Of a stretch of 64,000 nucleotides of DNA, positions 44,701 through 53,265 are shown one piece after another. The notes beneath the pieces are model-generated. The model had not been told where the DNA came from, ran no database searches, and saw only the letters and a list, made by a program, of their open reading frames with translations. Within the stretch, counting starts at the first letter, position 1; every line of letters begins with the position of its first letter. The position numbers were made by a program, and so were the translations under genes. Source of the DNA: an uncultured Lachnospiraceae bacterium. GTDB taxonomy: Bacteria > Bacillota > Clostridia > Lachnospirales > Lachnospiraceae. The DNA is taken from positions 70,947 to 134,946 of the forward strand of contig CAJTLB010000009.1 in NCBI GenBank assembly GCA_910577045.1, read 5' to 3'.

Positions 44701-45438
44701 GTCCGGCGGAATTACTGGGATTACAGTAAGGATCATCCACTCTGGCTTATTCCCAGATAACCGGAATGCTTCTACTACTTCCAGCCTTTTAATAATCCTT
44801 GCTCTTTTCTGCCCACTAGATTCTCTTAATCCTTTTTTTAGCTCTTCTGCATCCTTTTCTAAATCAATGGCCTGCAAAAGTTCCATAATTGCCTCTGCAC
44901 CCATTCCAACACGGAAACGGCTGCCCCATTTTTCATAAGCATCCCGGAATTCCTTTTCAGACAATACTTGTTTATATTGTAAATCTGTATCACCTTTATC
45001 TAATACAATATAAGATGCAAAATATAATACCTTCTCTAAAGTTCTTGGAGATAAATCCAAAATCAGCCCCATACGGCTTGGTATCCCTTTAAAATACCAA
45101 ATATGGGATACAGGTGCTGCAAGCTGGATATGCCCCATACGTTCACGTCTTACACTTGCTTTTGTCACTTCAACGCCACATCGGTCACAAATAACACCCT
45201 TATAACGGATTTTCTTATATTTGCCGCAATGACATTCCCAGTCTTTGCTTGGCCCGAATATTTTTTCACAAAACAGACCATCTTTTTCCGGCTTCAATGT
45301 CCTATAATTAATAGTCTCTGGCTTTAAAACCTCTCCACGTGACCATTGCAGGATCTTCTCCGGCGAAGCCAGCCCAATCTTTATTTTATCAAACGTCATT
45401 GACTCATATGCTGCTTCATTTACTGTTGTTTCCGGCAT
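41704..45438 (-). CDS. rpoC: RNA polymerase beta' subunit
   Basis: 1244 residues from the ATG at 45438 (GGGAG eight bases upstream). The N-terminal zinc site (CHCGK...CDRCG), the catalytic NADFDGDQM with three aspartates, the bridge-helix region and the second zinc cluster (CKAHLGVCAKCYG) are intact. The last 70 residues are a very acidic tail (runs of Glu). The gap to rpoB is 31 bases. The length and acidic tail are usual for Clostridia. Confidence 0.98.
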   Translation of the reverse strand: MPETTVNEAAYESMTFDKIKIGLASPEKILQWSRGEVLKPETINYRTLKPEKDGLFCEKIFGPSKDWECHCGKYKKIRYKGVICDRCGVEVTKASVRRERMGHIQLAAPVSHIWYFKGIPSRMGLILDLSPRTLEKVLYFASYIVLDKGDTDLQYKQVLSEKEFRDAYEKWGSRFRVGMGAEAIMELLQAIDLEKDAEELKKGLRESSGQKRARIIKRLEVVEAFRLSGNKPEWMILTVIPVIPPDIRPMVQLDGGRFATSDLNDLYRRIINRNNRLARLLELGAPEIIVRNEKRMLQEAVDALIDNGRRGRPVTGPGNRALKSLSDMLKGKQGRFRQNLLGKRVDYSGRSVIVVGPELKIYQCGLPKEMAIELFKPFVMKELVANGTAHNIKSAKKMVDRVEKEVWDVLEGVIKEHPVMLNRAPTLHRLGIQAFEPILVEGKAIKLHPLVCTAFNADFDGDQMAVHLPLSVEAQAECRFLLLSPNNLLKPSDGAPVAVPSQDMVLGIYYLTQERPGAKGEGKFFKNVNEAILAYENKVITLHAKIKVRCTKTMPDGRALSGIVESTVGRFIFNEILPQDLGFVDRSIPGNELLLEVDFHADKKQLKKILEKVINTHGATRTAEVLDDIKAMGYKYSTRAAMTVSISDMTVPEKKKTILANAEKTIESITKNFRRGFITEEERYKEVIETWKNADDEITEALLSGLDKYNNIYMMADSGARGSDKQIKQLAGMRGLMADTTGRTIELPIKSNFREGLDVLEYFISAHGARKGLSDTALRTADSGYLTRRLVDVSQDLIIREVDCCEGKDEIPGMEVKAFMDGRETIESLEDRITGRYASEDIKDPQTGEILVKANHMITPKRAVKVVGTGVESVKIRTILTCKAHLGVCAKCYGANMATGQAVQVGEAVGIIAAQSIGEPGTQLTMRTFHTGGVAGDDITQGLPRVEELFEARKPKGLAIIAEFGGTAVFKDTKKKREIIITDRENGNSKSYLIPYGSRIKIQDGAILEAGDELTEGSVNPHDILKIKGVRAVQDYMIQEVQRVYRLQGVEINDKHIEVIVRQMLKKIRVEEGGDSDFLPGTSMDVLDYNEENERLIAEGKKPIEGKQVMLGITKASLATNSFLSAASFQETTKVLTEAAINGKADPLIGLKENVIIGQLIPAGTGMKRYRSVKLDTDSSEFDEEVNFSDDFDDMPVKPVQAEPAYRTTESLMAAGLMESLEEEEETIDLIEEETEYPEEEEEI

Positions 45439-45469
45439 GAATGACACTCCCTTCTATAATCCAATCCTC

Positions 45470-48400
45470 TTATTCCTCATCCATTTCGTCTTCTAATTCC
45501 AGGTAATCGTCATCCTCTTCACCCTCATATTCTTCATCAGAATTTACCAATTCTTCATCATCAAATTCCTGCCTCATAAATCCCATGGATGCATAGGACT
45601 CTTTGTCATTATCTATAAAGCGCTTGTCACCCTCAATAATAGAATGTATGTCTGTATCTGTATAATCAATATTTTCCATAAGCTCCACTTCTGTGTCATC
45701 TTCCCGCAATACTTTGACATCCAAAGCGAGAGCCTGCAATTCTTTTAATAATACCTTAAAGGACTCTGGAATACCCGGCTCAGGGATATTATCCCCTTTA
45801 ATTATTGCCTCATAAGTTTTTACACGGCCAACAATATCATCTGATTTTACTGTTAAAATCTCTTGTAAGGTATAAGATGCCCCATATGCTTCTAGTGCCC
45901 ATACCTCCATTTCGCCAAAACGCTGCCCGCCAAATTGTGCCTTGCCACCTAATGGCTGCTGTGTTACCAGTGAATATGGCCCAGTAGAACGTGCATGGAT
46001 CTTATCATCAACCAGATGATGCAGTTTTAGATAGTGCATATGCCCAATGGTTACAGGGCTGTCAAAATACTCCCCTGTCCTTCCATCACGGAGCCTTACC
46101 TTACCATCTCTCGAAATTGGCACGCCTTTCCACAGAGCACGGTGATCCAAATTCTGCTCTAAATATTCCAATACCTCTGGAAGCAATTCCTCGCCGTGTT
46201 TCTCTTTAAATTCATCCCATTCCAGGTTTACATAGTCATTTGCTAAATCCAAGGTATCCATAATATCAAATTCATTTGCCCCGTCAAATACTGGCGTTGC
46301 AATATTAAAGCCAAGTGCTTTAGCTGCAAGGCTTAAGTGTATCTCTAACACCTGTCCAATATTCATACGGGAAGGCACGCCCAACGGATTTAACACAATA
46401 TCCAATGGCCTGCCATTTGGTAAAAATGGCATATCTTCTACAGGAAGAATCCTGGAAACAACACCTTTATTCCCATGGCGGCCCGCCATTTTATCACCAA
46501 CAGAAATTTTTCTTTTTTGTGCAATATAAATACGTACCGTCTGGTTTACCCCTGGCGGCAGTTCATCGCCATTTTCCCTTGTAAATACTTTAGCATCTAC
46601 AATAATGCCATATTCCCCATGAGGTACTTTTAACGATGTATCACGTACTTCCCTAGCCTTCTCGCCAAAAATAGCCCTTAACAAACGCTCTTCTGCTGTT
46701 AATTCTGTTTCACCCTTTGGCGTTACTTTACCAACTAAAATATCCCCTGCGCGTACTTCCGCGCCAATACGGATAATCCCTCTTTCATCCAAATCTTTTA
46801 AAGCATCATCCCCCACGCCTGGGACATCTCTGGTAATTTCCTCTGCCCCTAGCTTGGTATCCCTAGCTTCTGCCTCATATTCTTCAATATGGACTGATGT
46901 ATAAACATCATCCATTACTAATCTTTCACTTAATAATACCGCATCTTCGTAATTATAGCCTTCCCATGTCATAAACCCAATTAATGGGTTCTTCCCAAGT
47001 GCAATCTCTCCTTTATCGGTAGATGCCCCATCTGCGATAACCTGTCCTTGTTCTACATGTTCACCACGGAATACAATTGGCTTTTGGTTATAACAGTTAG
47101 ACTGGTTACTGCGCAAGAATTTAATTAACTTATATGTCTCCCTGCTGCCATCATTATCATACTTAATTGTAATTTCCTTAGAAGTAGACCGTTCTACCAT
47201 GCCTGCACGTTTTGCCACCACACAGACGCCCGAATCCACGGCTGCCTTTGCTTCAATTCCTGTTCCAACAACAGGGGCTTCTGTTGTAAGAAGCGGAACT
47301 GCCTGGCGCTGCATATTAGAACCCATTAACGCACGGTTTGCATCGTCATTTTCTAGGAATGGTATCATAGATGTCGCTACAGAAAATACCATTTTAGGTG
47401 AGACATCCATTAAATCTATCTTATGTTTTTCAAATTGGGACGTTTCTTCCCTATAACGCCCTGATACACTGTTATGCTCAAAATGGCCTTCCTCATCTAA
47501 TGGCTCATTTGCCTGTGCTACAATATAATTATCCTCTTCATCTGCTGTTAAATATACTACGTCATCTGTTACTACTGGATTTTTTGGATCTGTCTTATCT
47601 ACTTTACGGTAAGGTGCTTCCACAAAACCATATTCATTAATCCTTGCATAACATGCAAGTGAATTAATTAATCCAATATTTGGGCCTTCTGGCGTCTCAA
47701 TAGGGCACATTCTTCCATAATGTGTATAATGTACATCACGTACCTCAAACCCAGCACGATCCCTTGATAATCCCCCAGGGCCCAATGCTGACAAACGCCT
47801 TTTATGGGTAAGCTCACCTAATGGATTATTCTGATCCATAAACTGTGACAACTGGGAGCTTCCAAAAAACTCCTTTACTGCAGCTGTTACAGGTTTTATA
47901 TTAATTAAAGATTGTGGTGATACTCCATCCAAATCCTGTGTTGTCATTCGCTCCCGGACCACACGTTCCATTCTAGACAAACCAATCCTATATTGGTTCT
48001 GCAATAATTCTCCAACTGCACGGATTCGCCTGTTCCCCAAATGATCAATATCATCTGATGTCCCAATGCCTGCCTCTAAGTGCATATTATAATTAATAGA
48101 AGCAATAATATCTTCCTTAGTAATATGTTTTGGTATTAAATCTGCAATATCCCTTTTAATTGCTTCTTTAATTGCCTCCATATCACCAGCATTATCCTTT
48201 AAAATCCCTTCCAAAACTGGATAAAATACATTTTCTGTCACCCCTAATTCTTTTGGGTTACACTCTACATACTTCGTTATGTCAACCATCATATTGGAAA
48301 GAACCTTTACGTTTCTTTCTTCTGTTTGTATCCAAACAGAAGGTACAGCAGCATTCTGGATATCTTCTGCCAAAGATGCTGTTACTGTTGTCCCTTTTTC

Positions 48401-49324
48401 TACCATGACTTCCCCTGTTGTAGGGTCTATTACATCTTCTGCCAGCACTTTGCCTGCGATCCTATTCTTAAAATGCAATTTTTTATTAAACTTATAACGC
48501 CCTACCTTCGCCAAATCATATCTTCTTGGATCAAAAAACATAGAAGTAATCAGGCTTTCTGCACTATCTACAGAAAGCGGCTCACCAGGACGTATCTTTT
48601 TATATAATTCAAGTAAACCATCTTGATAATTATCAGATGTATCTTTCCCAAAACTTGCTACAATCTTTGGCTCTTCTCCAAATAATTCTAATATCTCTGT
48701 ATTTGTCCCATATCCCAATGCACGGACTAAAACCGTAACAGGCACTTTCCTAGTCCGATCCACCCGTACATAAAAAACATCATTAGAATCCGTTTCATAT
48801 TCCAGCCATGCGCCCCTATTAGGGATAACTGTACAGGAATATAACGTCTTTCCAATTTTGTCATGGGCAATTCCATAATAAATACCAGGGGAACGTACAA
48901 GCTGGCTTACAATTACACGTTCAGCTCCATTGATGACAAATGTGCCTGTCGCAGTCATTAATGGCAAATCACCCATGAAAATCTCGTGTTCATTTATCTC
49001 ATCTTTTTCTTTGTTGTAAAGCCTTACTCTTACCTTCAAAGGTGCAGCGTAGGTAGCATCTCTTTCTTTACACTCTTCAATAGAATACTTCACATCATCT
49101 TCACATAGAACAAAATCTACAAATTCCAAGCTTAGATGTCCGCTGTAATCTGCAATTGGAGAGATATCTTCGAAAACTTCCCTGAGCCCTTCATCCAGGA
49201 ACCACTCGTAAGAATCCTTTTGGATCTCAATCAGGTTTGGCATATCAAGAACCTCTTTTTGTCTTGCATAGCTCATACGCATACTCTTACCGGATTTCAC
49301 TGGACGTATTCTGTTTTTCTCCAT
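45470..49324 (-). CDS. rpoB: RNA polymerase beta subunit
   Basis: 1284 residues, with an acidic tail like that of rpoC. The rifampicin pocket reads SQFMDQNNPLGELTHKRRLSALG, keeping the residues equivalent to E. coli D516, H526 and S531, so a susceptible enzyme is predicted. Catalytic-centre segments such as GDKMAGRHGNKG are intact. It has its own promoter 90 bases upstream and a terminator separating it from rplL. Confidence 0.98.
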   Translation of the reverse strand: MEKNRIRPVKSGKSMRMSYARQKEVLDMPNLIEIQKDSYEWFLDEGLREVFEDISPIADYSGHLSLEFVDFVLCEDDVKYSIEECKERDATYAAPLKVRVRLYNKEKDEINEHEIFMGDLPLMTATGTFVINGAERVIVSQLVRSPGIYYGIAHDKIGKTLYSCTVIPNRGAWLEYETDSNDVFYVRVDRTRKVPVTVLVRALGYGTNTEILELFGEEPKIVASFGKDTSDNYQDGLLELYKKIRPGEPLSVDSAESLITSMFFDPRRYDLAKVGRYKFNKKLHFKNRIAGKVLAEDVIDPTTGEVMVEKGTTVTASLAEDIQNAAVPSVWIQTEERNVKVLSNMMVDITKYVECNPKELGVTENVFYPVLEGILKDNAGDMEAIKEAIKRDIADLIPKHITKEDIIASINYNMHLEAGIGTSDDIDHLGNRRIRAVGELLQNQYRIGLSRMERVVRERMTTQDLDGVSPQSLINIKPVTAAVKEFFGSSQLSQFMDQNNPLGELTHKRRLSALGPGGLSRDRAGFEVRDVHYTHYGRMCPIETPEGPNIGLINSLACYARINEYGFVEAPYRKVDKTDPKNPVVTDDVVYLTADEEDNYIVAQANEPLDEEGHFEHNSVSGRYREETSQFEKHKIDLMDVSPKMVFSVATSMIPFLENDDANRALMGSNMQRQAVPLLTTEAPVVGTGIEAKAAVDSGVCVVAKRAGMVERSTSKEITIKYDNDGSRETYKLIKFLRSNQSNCYNQKPIVFRGEHVEQGQVIADGASTDKGEIALGKNPLIGFMTWEGYNYEDAVLLSERLVMDDVYTSVHIEEYEAEARDTKLGAEEITRDVPGVGDDALKDLDERGIIRIGAEVRAGDILVGKVTPKGETELTAEERLLRAIFGEKAREVRDTSLKVPHGEYGIIVDAKVFTRENGDELPPGVNQTVRIYIAQKRKISVGDKMAGRHGNKGVVSRILPVEDMPFLPNGRPLDIVLNPLGVPSRMNIGQVLEIHLSLAAKALGFNIATPVFDGANEFDIMDTLDLANDYVNLEWDEFKEKHGEELLPEVLEYLEQNLDHRALWKGVPISRDGKVRLRDGRTGEYFDSPVTIGHMHYLKLHHLVDDKIHARSTGPYSLVTQQPLGGKAQFGGQRFGEMEVWALEAYGASYTLQEILTVKSDDIVGRVKTYEAIIKGDNIPEPGIPESFKVLLKELQALALDVKVLREDDTEVELMENIDYTDTDIHSIIEGDKRFIDNDKESYASMGFMRQEFDDEELVNSDEEYEGEEDDDYLELEDEMDEE

Positions 49325-49414
49325 TTTGACGTTTCACCCCTTGTCTTTTTATCAAGAACCTACCTGTGTGGTTGAACACAATAGGTATATGTCACCACAA
49401 TAAGTGCATTTTAC

Positions 49415-49443
49415 ATGGTAACACATTCCAGTCAATATGTCAA
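49415..49443 (-). promoter_or_regulatory. rpoBC promoter
   Basis: TTGACA (49438-49443), 17-base spacer, TACCAT (49415-49420). The predicted leader is about 80 bases. Confidence 0.75.
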
Positions 49444-49459
49444 GCAAAAAATATTGGTT

Positions 49460-49533
49460 TTGCGCAACTGGGCACCCGTCCCCTAATGTCCGCCAGTCTG
49501 TTTGCACATTTTATTTAAGTGCCCATGTGCATA
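49460..49533. repeat. Interspersed repeat, copy 2 (MITE- or REP-like, about 74 bp)
   Basis: The ends form an imperfect inverted repeat: plus-strand TGCGCAACTGGGCAC at the left and GTGCCCATGTGCATA at the right. A second pairing, GCACAT with ATGTGC, overlaps the first and would allow a pseudoknot-like fold. The right half aligns with 10411-10473. Both copies start directly at a terminator T run on the minus strand. Confidence 0.55.
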
Positions 49534-49570
49534 TAAAAAAAGCCACAAACTCATTTGTTTATGGCTCTTT
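49534..49570 (-). terminator. rplJL terminator
   Basis: AGCCATAAAC pairs with GTTTGTGGCT (one G:U) around loop AAATGA, followed by seven Ts on the minus strand, 26 bases after rplL. Confidence 0.9.
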
Positions 49571-49595
49571 TTATACTGAATTAGAAGTCCTATAA

Positions 49596-49961
49596 TTACT
49601 TTAATGTAACCTTTGCCCCTACTTCTTCTAATTTCTTCTTGATTTCTTCTGCTTCGTCTTTGCTTGCGCCAGCCTTTACTACCTTTGGTGCACCATCTAC
49701 TACTTCTTTTGCTTCCTTTAAGCCTAAACCAGTAGCTTCACGTACTACCTTAATAACTTTAACCTTTTCAGAACCAACCTCTGTCAATTCTACATCAAAT
49801 TCTGTCTTCTCTTCTTCTGCAGCTGCGCCTGTGCCTGCTGTCATAACAATTGCCCCTGCTGATGCAGATACACCAAATTCTTCTTCACATGCCTTTACTA
49901 ATTCATTTAACTCTAATACACTAAGACCTTTGATAACTTCAATAATTTCTGCGGTTGTCAT
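49596..49961 (-). CDS. rplL: Ribosomal protein bL12 (L7/L12)
   Basis: 121 residues. The N-terminal dimerisation domain (1-30), Ala/Gly-rich hinge (about 35-52) and C-terminal domain with GLGLKEAKEVVDGAP (around 85) are all present. It forms the stalk that recruits translation factors. GGAGG precedes the start. Confidence 0.98.
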   Translation of the reverse strand: MTTAEIIEVIKGLSVLELNELVKACEEEFGVSASAGAIVMTAGTGAAAEEEKTEFDVELTEVGSEKVKVIKVVREATGLGLKEAKEVVDGAPKVVKAGASKDEAEEIKKKLEEVGAKVTLK

Positions 49962-49997
49962 AATTTTATTACCTCCATTTTGTATTTATATTCTGAT

Positions 49998-50492
49998 TTA
50001 TGCAGTTTCGCCTTTGGACTCTGCAATCTGCTTAATAACACGAGCAAAGCTTGCCACAGGGGACTGGATACTTCCCAAGAATTTGGATAACAATTCTTCC
50101 CTGGATGGGATTGTTGCAATCACTTGAATTCCCTTCTCATCATAATAAGTCCCTTCTATAACACCTGCCTTTAATTCCAGTGCTTTTGCATCCTTTGCAA
50201 AATTATATAAAATTCTTGCTGGGGCTGTTGCATCTGTCTTAGATACAGCAATCGCTGTAGGTCCCTCTAAATGAGGAGCTAATGCTTCGAATTCGGTTCC
50301 CTTAATTGCAAAATTAATCATTGTATTTTTATAAACTTTATATACAACGCCGGCTTCCCTTAACTGCTTACGGAGCCTAGTATCTTCCTCTACAGTAAGG
50401 CCACGGTAATCAGCTACAACTGCTGCCTGTGCTCCATTTAGCAATTCAGAAATCTCATCCACAATTGGTTTCTTCAATTCTACTTTAGCCAT
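49998..50492 (-). CDS. rplJ: Ribosomal protein uL10
   Basis: 164 residues, a standard length. It binds 23S rRNA and carries the L12 dimers on its C-terminal helix. In Firmicutes the L10-L12 complex represses its own operon by binding the leader RNA, which is present here. AAGGAGGTG precedes the ATG. Confidence 0.98.
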   Translation of the reverse strand: MAKVELKKPIVDEISELLNGAQAAVVADYRGLTVEEDTRLRKQLREAGVVYKVYKNTMINFAIKGTEFEALAPHLEGPTAIAVSKTDATAPARILYNFAKDAKALELKAGVIEGTYYDEKGIQVIATIPSREELLSKFLGSIQSPVASFARVIKQIAESKGETA

Positions 50493-50710
50493 GAGTGGTA
50501 CACCTCCTTGTTAGATTTAATCCTGCCATAATGCGTACCCCATATACCTCCTCAGTGGTATCCTGCATGGGGCTGTACACAAAAAATGTCTCTCTGTTTG
50601 CACAGAGAGACATAATAAATTCTTATTATCTAAGCATTTTTATGAACCTCGGCAGGCGCTTTCCTTATGCCGGTTATACCGGCACCTGCTGTCTCTGGCA
50701 GTTTTTATAC
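50493..50710 (-). ncRNA. L10 ribosomal-protein leader RNA
   Basis: The minus strand carries the conserved CAGAGACAGCAGGTG and GCGCCTGCCGAGG strands, flanking an inner CCGG/CCGG hairpin (core about 50645-50700). This matches the known L10 leader family. The leader then runs through a full terminator (50581-50613) to rplJ, so L10-L12 binding probably sets attenuation as well as repression. Confidence 0.9.
50581..50613 (-). terminator. Attenuator in the L10 leader
   Basis: A perfect 11-12 bp stem ATGTCTCTCTGT/ACAGAGAGACAT with a short loop, followed by TTTTTTG on the minus strand, about 90 bases before rplJ and after the L10 binding core. Confidence 0.9.
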
Positions 50711-50716
50711 TTGTGC

Positions 50717-50745
50717 AGTATAGCATGTTCTGCTTTTTCTGTCAA
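50717..50745 (-). promoter_or_regulatory. rplJL promoter
   Basis: TTGACA (50740-50745), 17-base spacer, TATACT (50717-50722). It partly overlaps the end region of rplA, separating rplJL from the upstream genes. Confidence 0.88.
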
Positions 50746-50753
50746 GCTTTTTA

Positions 50754-51449
50754 TTAACTCATCAGTTTTACAACATTTAATTTCACACCAGGGCCCATTG
50801 TGGAAGACATGGTAACACTTCTTAAATATTGACCTTTTACTGCACTAGGTTTAGCTTTAATAATTGCATCAATGAGAGTTTGGAAATTGTCCGCTAATTG
50901 TTCCTCTGTAAAGGAAGCTTTTCCAATTGGCACATGGATAATATTTGTTTTATCAAGTCTATATTCAATCTTACCTGCCTTAATATCCTTTACAGCCTTT
51001 GTAACATCCATAGTTACAGTTCCTGCCTTTGGATTTGGCATTAAGCCCTTCGGCCCAAGTACACGGCCAAGTCGTCCGACAACACCCATCATATCTGGTG
51101 TTGCTACTACAACATCAAAATCAAACCAGCCTTCATTTTGAATCTTAGGAATCAGTTCTTCGCCACCTACAAAATCTGCCCCTGCTGCCTCTGCTTCAGA
51201 AAGCTTATCTCCCTTTGCAAATACTAAGACTTTTACTGATTTTCCTGTTCCATGTGGCAATACAACTGCGCCACGGATCTGCTGTTCAGCATGACGGCCA
51301 TCACAGCCTGTTCTAATGTGTAATTCAACTGTTTCATCGAACTTTGCACCTGATGTCTTTTTTACAAGCGCAATTGCATCTGCCACATCATATTGTACGG
51401 ATCTATCTACTAATTTTGCAGCTTCTGCATATCTTTTTCCTGATTTCAT
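50754..51449 (-). CDS. rplA: Ribosomal protein uL1
   Basis: 231 residues. The signature segment GPKGLMPNPKAGTV is intact. It binds 23S rRNA at the E-site stalk and can repress the rplKA message. It lies 79 bases after rplK. Confidence 0.98.
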   Translation of the reverse strand: MKSGKRYAEAAKLVDRSVQYDVADAIALVKKTSGAKFDETVELHIRTGCDGRHAEQQIRGAVVLPHGTGKSVKVLVFAKGDKLSEAEAAGADFVGGEELIPKIQNEGWFDFDVVVATPDMMGVVGRLGRVLGPKGLMPNPKAGTVTMDVTKAVKDIKAGKIEYRLDKTNIIHVPIGKASFTEEQLADNFQTLIDAIIKAKPSAVKGQYLRSVTMSSTMGPGVKLNVVKLMS

Positions 51450-51528
51450 GTTTAACCTCCTAGTGGTATTTAATCGGGCAATGCCCTCCCACGCTTTATA
51501 CGCTCTTATTAGTTATCTGCATCCGAAA

Positions 51529-51954
51529 TTAGTCTTCTACTGTAATTCCCATGCTTCTTGCAGTACCAGCAATCATGCTCATGGCAGCTTCTATACTTGC
51601 TGCGTTTAAGTCTGGCATTTTAAGCTCTGCAATCTTTTGAAGATCTGCCTTGGATATTTTCGCAACTTTTGTTTTATTTGGTACTGCAGAACCAGACTGG
51701 ATTTTACATGCCTTCTTTAATAATACTGCAGCAGGAGGAGTCTTTGTAATAAAGCTAAAGCTTCTATCTGCATAAACAGTAATAACCACTGGAATAATCA
51801 TTCCGTCTTGATCTGCTGTCCTTGCATTAAACTCCTTTGTAAACTGTACAATATTAACACCGTGCTGTCCAAGTGCAGGACCAACTGGTGGAGCTGGTGT
51901 TGCCTTTCCAGCAGGAATCTGCAATTTAATATAACCTGTAACTTTTTTAGCCAT
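51529..51954 (-). CDS. rplK: Ribosomal protein uL11
   Basis: 141 residues. The N-terminal proline-rich segment (PAGKATPAPPVGPALGQHG) and the RNA-binding C-terminal domain are intact, including the prolines associated with thiopeptide sensitivity. It is needed at the GTPase centre and for the stringent response. Confidence 0.98.
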   Translation of the reverse strand: MAKKVTGYIKLQIPAGKATPAPPVGPALGQHGVNIVQFTKEFNARTADQDGMIIPVVITVYADRSFSFITKTPPAAVLLKKACKIQSGSAVPNKTKVAKISKADLQKIAELKMPDLNAASIEAAMSMIAGTARSMGITVED

Positions 51955-52015
51955 TTTAAGGCACCTCCTAAATTGTTGTGGTATTTGGCGACAAGAATAT
52001 ATCCTTATCTCCCAC

Positions 52016-52037
52016 GTATCTTATGCTATTAAGATAC
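52016..52037 (-). other. Hairpin in the nusG-rplK gap
   Basis: A perfect 8-bp stem GTATCTTA/TAAGATAC with loop of six, no T run, 60 bases before rplK. It may be an L1 regulatory site or a message-stabilising hairpin. Confidence 0.4.
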
Positions 52038-52069
52038 ATTCTCAGTTTCTAGCTGCTCCACAGAATACC

Positions 52070-52588
52070 CTACAGCTTTTTCACTTCTGTGAAGCTTAAT
52101 TCAACCGGTGTCTCACGGCCGAACATGTCAACAGTAATTGTAACGCTCTGTTTACTTGGGTTTATGGCTTTAATTACGCCAACCGTCTCCTGCCATGCCC
52201 CAGCAGTTACGGTAACGCTGTCACCAACCTGATAATCTACAACTACTTCACTTTCCAGTTTGATTCCCAGCGGCTTCATCTCGGCTTCTGTCAGATGGAC
52301 AGGCTTTGACCCAGGCCCTACAAATCCGGTCACGCCTCTTGTGTTACGCACGACATACCATGTATCATCATTCATAACCATATTGATTAAAACATATCCT
52401 GGAAACATCTTTTTTTGGACCTGCTTTTTGGCGCCATTTTTTACCTCAACTACATCCTGCATAGGCACAATTACTTCTAAAATCTGATCCTGTAGTTTCC
52501 TGTTTTCAATTGTTTTCTCAATATTTGCTTTAACCTTATTTTCATAACCTGAATAGGTATGCACTACATACCAATTTGACTCTGCCAT
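52070..52588 (-). CDS. nusG: Transcription termination/antitermination factor NusG
   Basis: 172 residues from the ATG at 52588 (AGGGTGAT upstream); a longer reading overlaps secE. The NGN domain (1-110) and the KOW motif (GDSVTVTAGAWQETVGVI region, about 125-145) are present. It binds RNA polymerase and modulates pausing. Confidence 0.97.
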   Translation of the reverse strand: MAESNWYVVHTYSGYENKVKANIEKTIENRKLQDQILEVIVPMQDVVEVKNGAKKQVQKKMFPGYVLINMVMNDDTWYVVRNTRGVTGFVGPGSKPVHLTEAEMKPLGIKLESEVVVDYQVGDSVTVTAGAWQETVGVIKAINPSKQSVTITVDMFGRETPVELSFTEVKKL

Positions 52589-52611
52589 ATAATCACCCTG
52601 CCTTAATTTAA

Positions 52612-52815
52612 TTATATTAGGAACCCAAGCCCAAGCTGAATTACTGCATCCAAAATAGCAATAATTGCACATAAACCAACAGAAATAGCTACAACTGCAA
52701 CTGTCTGTCTCACAAGTGACTTTTTATCCGGCCAGATAATCTTTTTAAATTCTGCCTTAAGGCCGTCCATCCAGCTTCTTTTTGGAGCCTTTGCTGTTTT
52801 TACAGTTTCTCCCAT
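52612..52815 (-). CDS. secE: Protein translocase subunit SecE
   Basis: 67 residues: an amphipathic N-terminal region with the conserved KKIIWPDKKSL segment, then one membrane helix (about 40-62). This is the short Gram-positive form. It stabilises SecY. Confidence 0.96.
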   Translation of the reverse strand: MGETVKTAKAPKRSWMDGLKAEFKKIIWPDKKSLVRQTVAVVAISVGLCAIIAILDAVIQLGLGFLI

Positions 52816-52839
52816 TGTTTCACCTCATAATGAAATTAC

Positions 52840-52989
52840 CTATTTTGTTTCCTTGTGCATTGTGTGTGTCTTGCAGAATCTGCAGTATTTCTTTGTTTCC
52901 ATTCTGTCAGGATGTGTTTTCTTATCCTTCGTCATGTTGTAATTACGCTGCTTACATTCCGTACATGCCAATGTGATTTTTGTGCGCAC
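52840..52989 (-). CDS. rpmG: Ribosomal protein bL33
   Basis: 49 residues, short and easily missed because it starts with GTG (52989; GGAGG eight bases upstream). The sequence begins MRTKITLACTEC and has a second CRFC pair, so it is the zinc-binding (C+) form with four cysteines in two CxxC pairs. It precedes secE in the order rpmG-secE-nusG usual for Firmicutes. Confidence 0.95.
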   Translation of the reverse strand: MRTKITLACTECKQRNYNMTKDKKTHPDRMETKKYCRFCKTHTMHKETK

Positions 52990-53094
52990 AACTTCCACCT
53001 CCACTTATTTTCAAAATTTTCACATTTTGCCCAAACCAGCCTTGTCCTGATTTTTGAGCACAAAAAAAAGACTTATTCCATCTCTCACCCACAT

Positions 53095-53123
53095 ACTATA
53101 CCACACCAAAACTTATGCGTCAA
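53095..53123 (-). promoter_or_regulatory. rpmG-secE-nusG-rplKA promoter
   Basis: TTGACG (53118-53123), 17-base spacer, TATAGT (53095-53100). The leader is about 100 bases. Confidence 0.78.
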
Positions 53124-53265
53124 CTATTTTTCTCATCTTTTTAACCACTTTTTCTTACATTTTCATACAAATTTATATTTTATATCTCAATTTTAGATGA
53201 CAAATAGCCGATATTCATTTATAATAGAAATAGATATTTATTACTTTTAGAAAGGAGTGAGACGA

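Noticed and set aside
47780..47860. Rifampicin-resistance change in rpoB
   Set aside because: The key residues of the rifampicin pocket are wild type.
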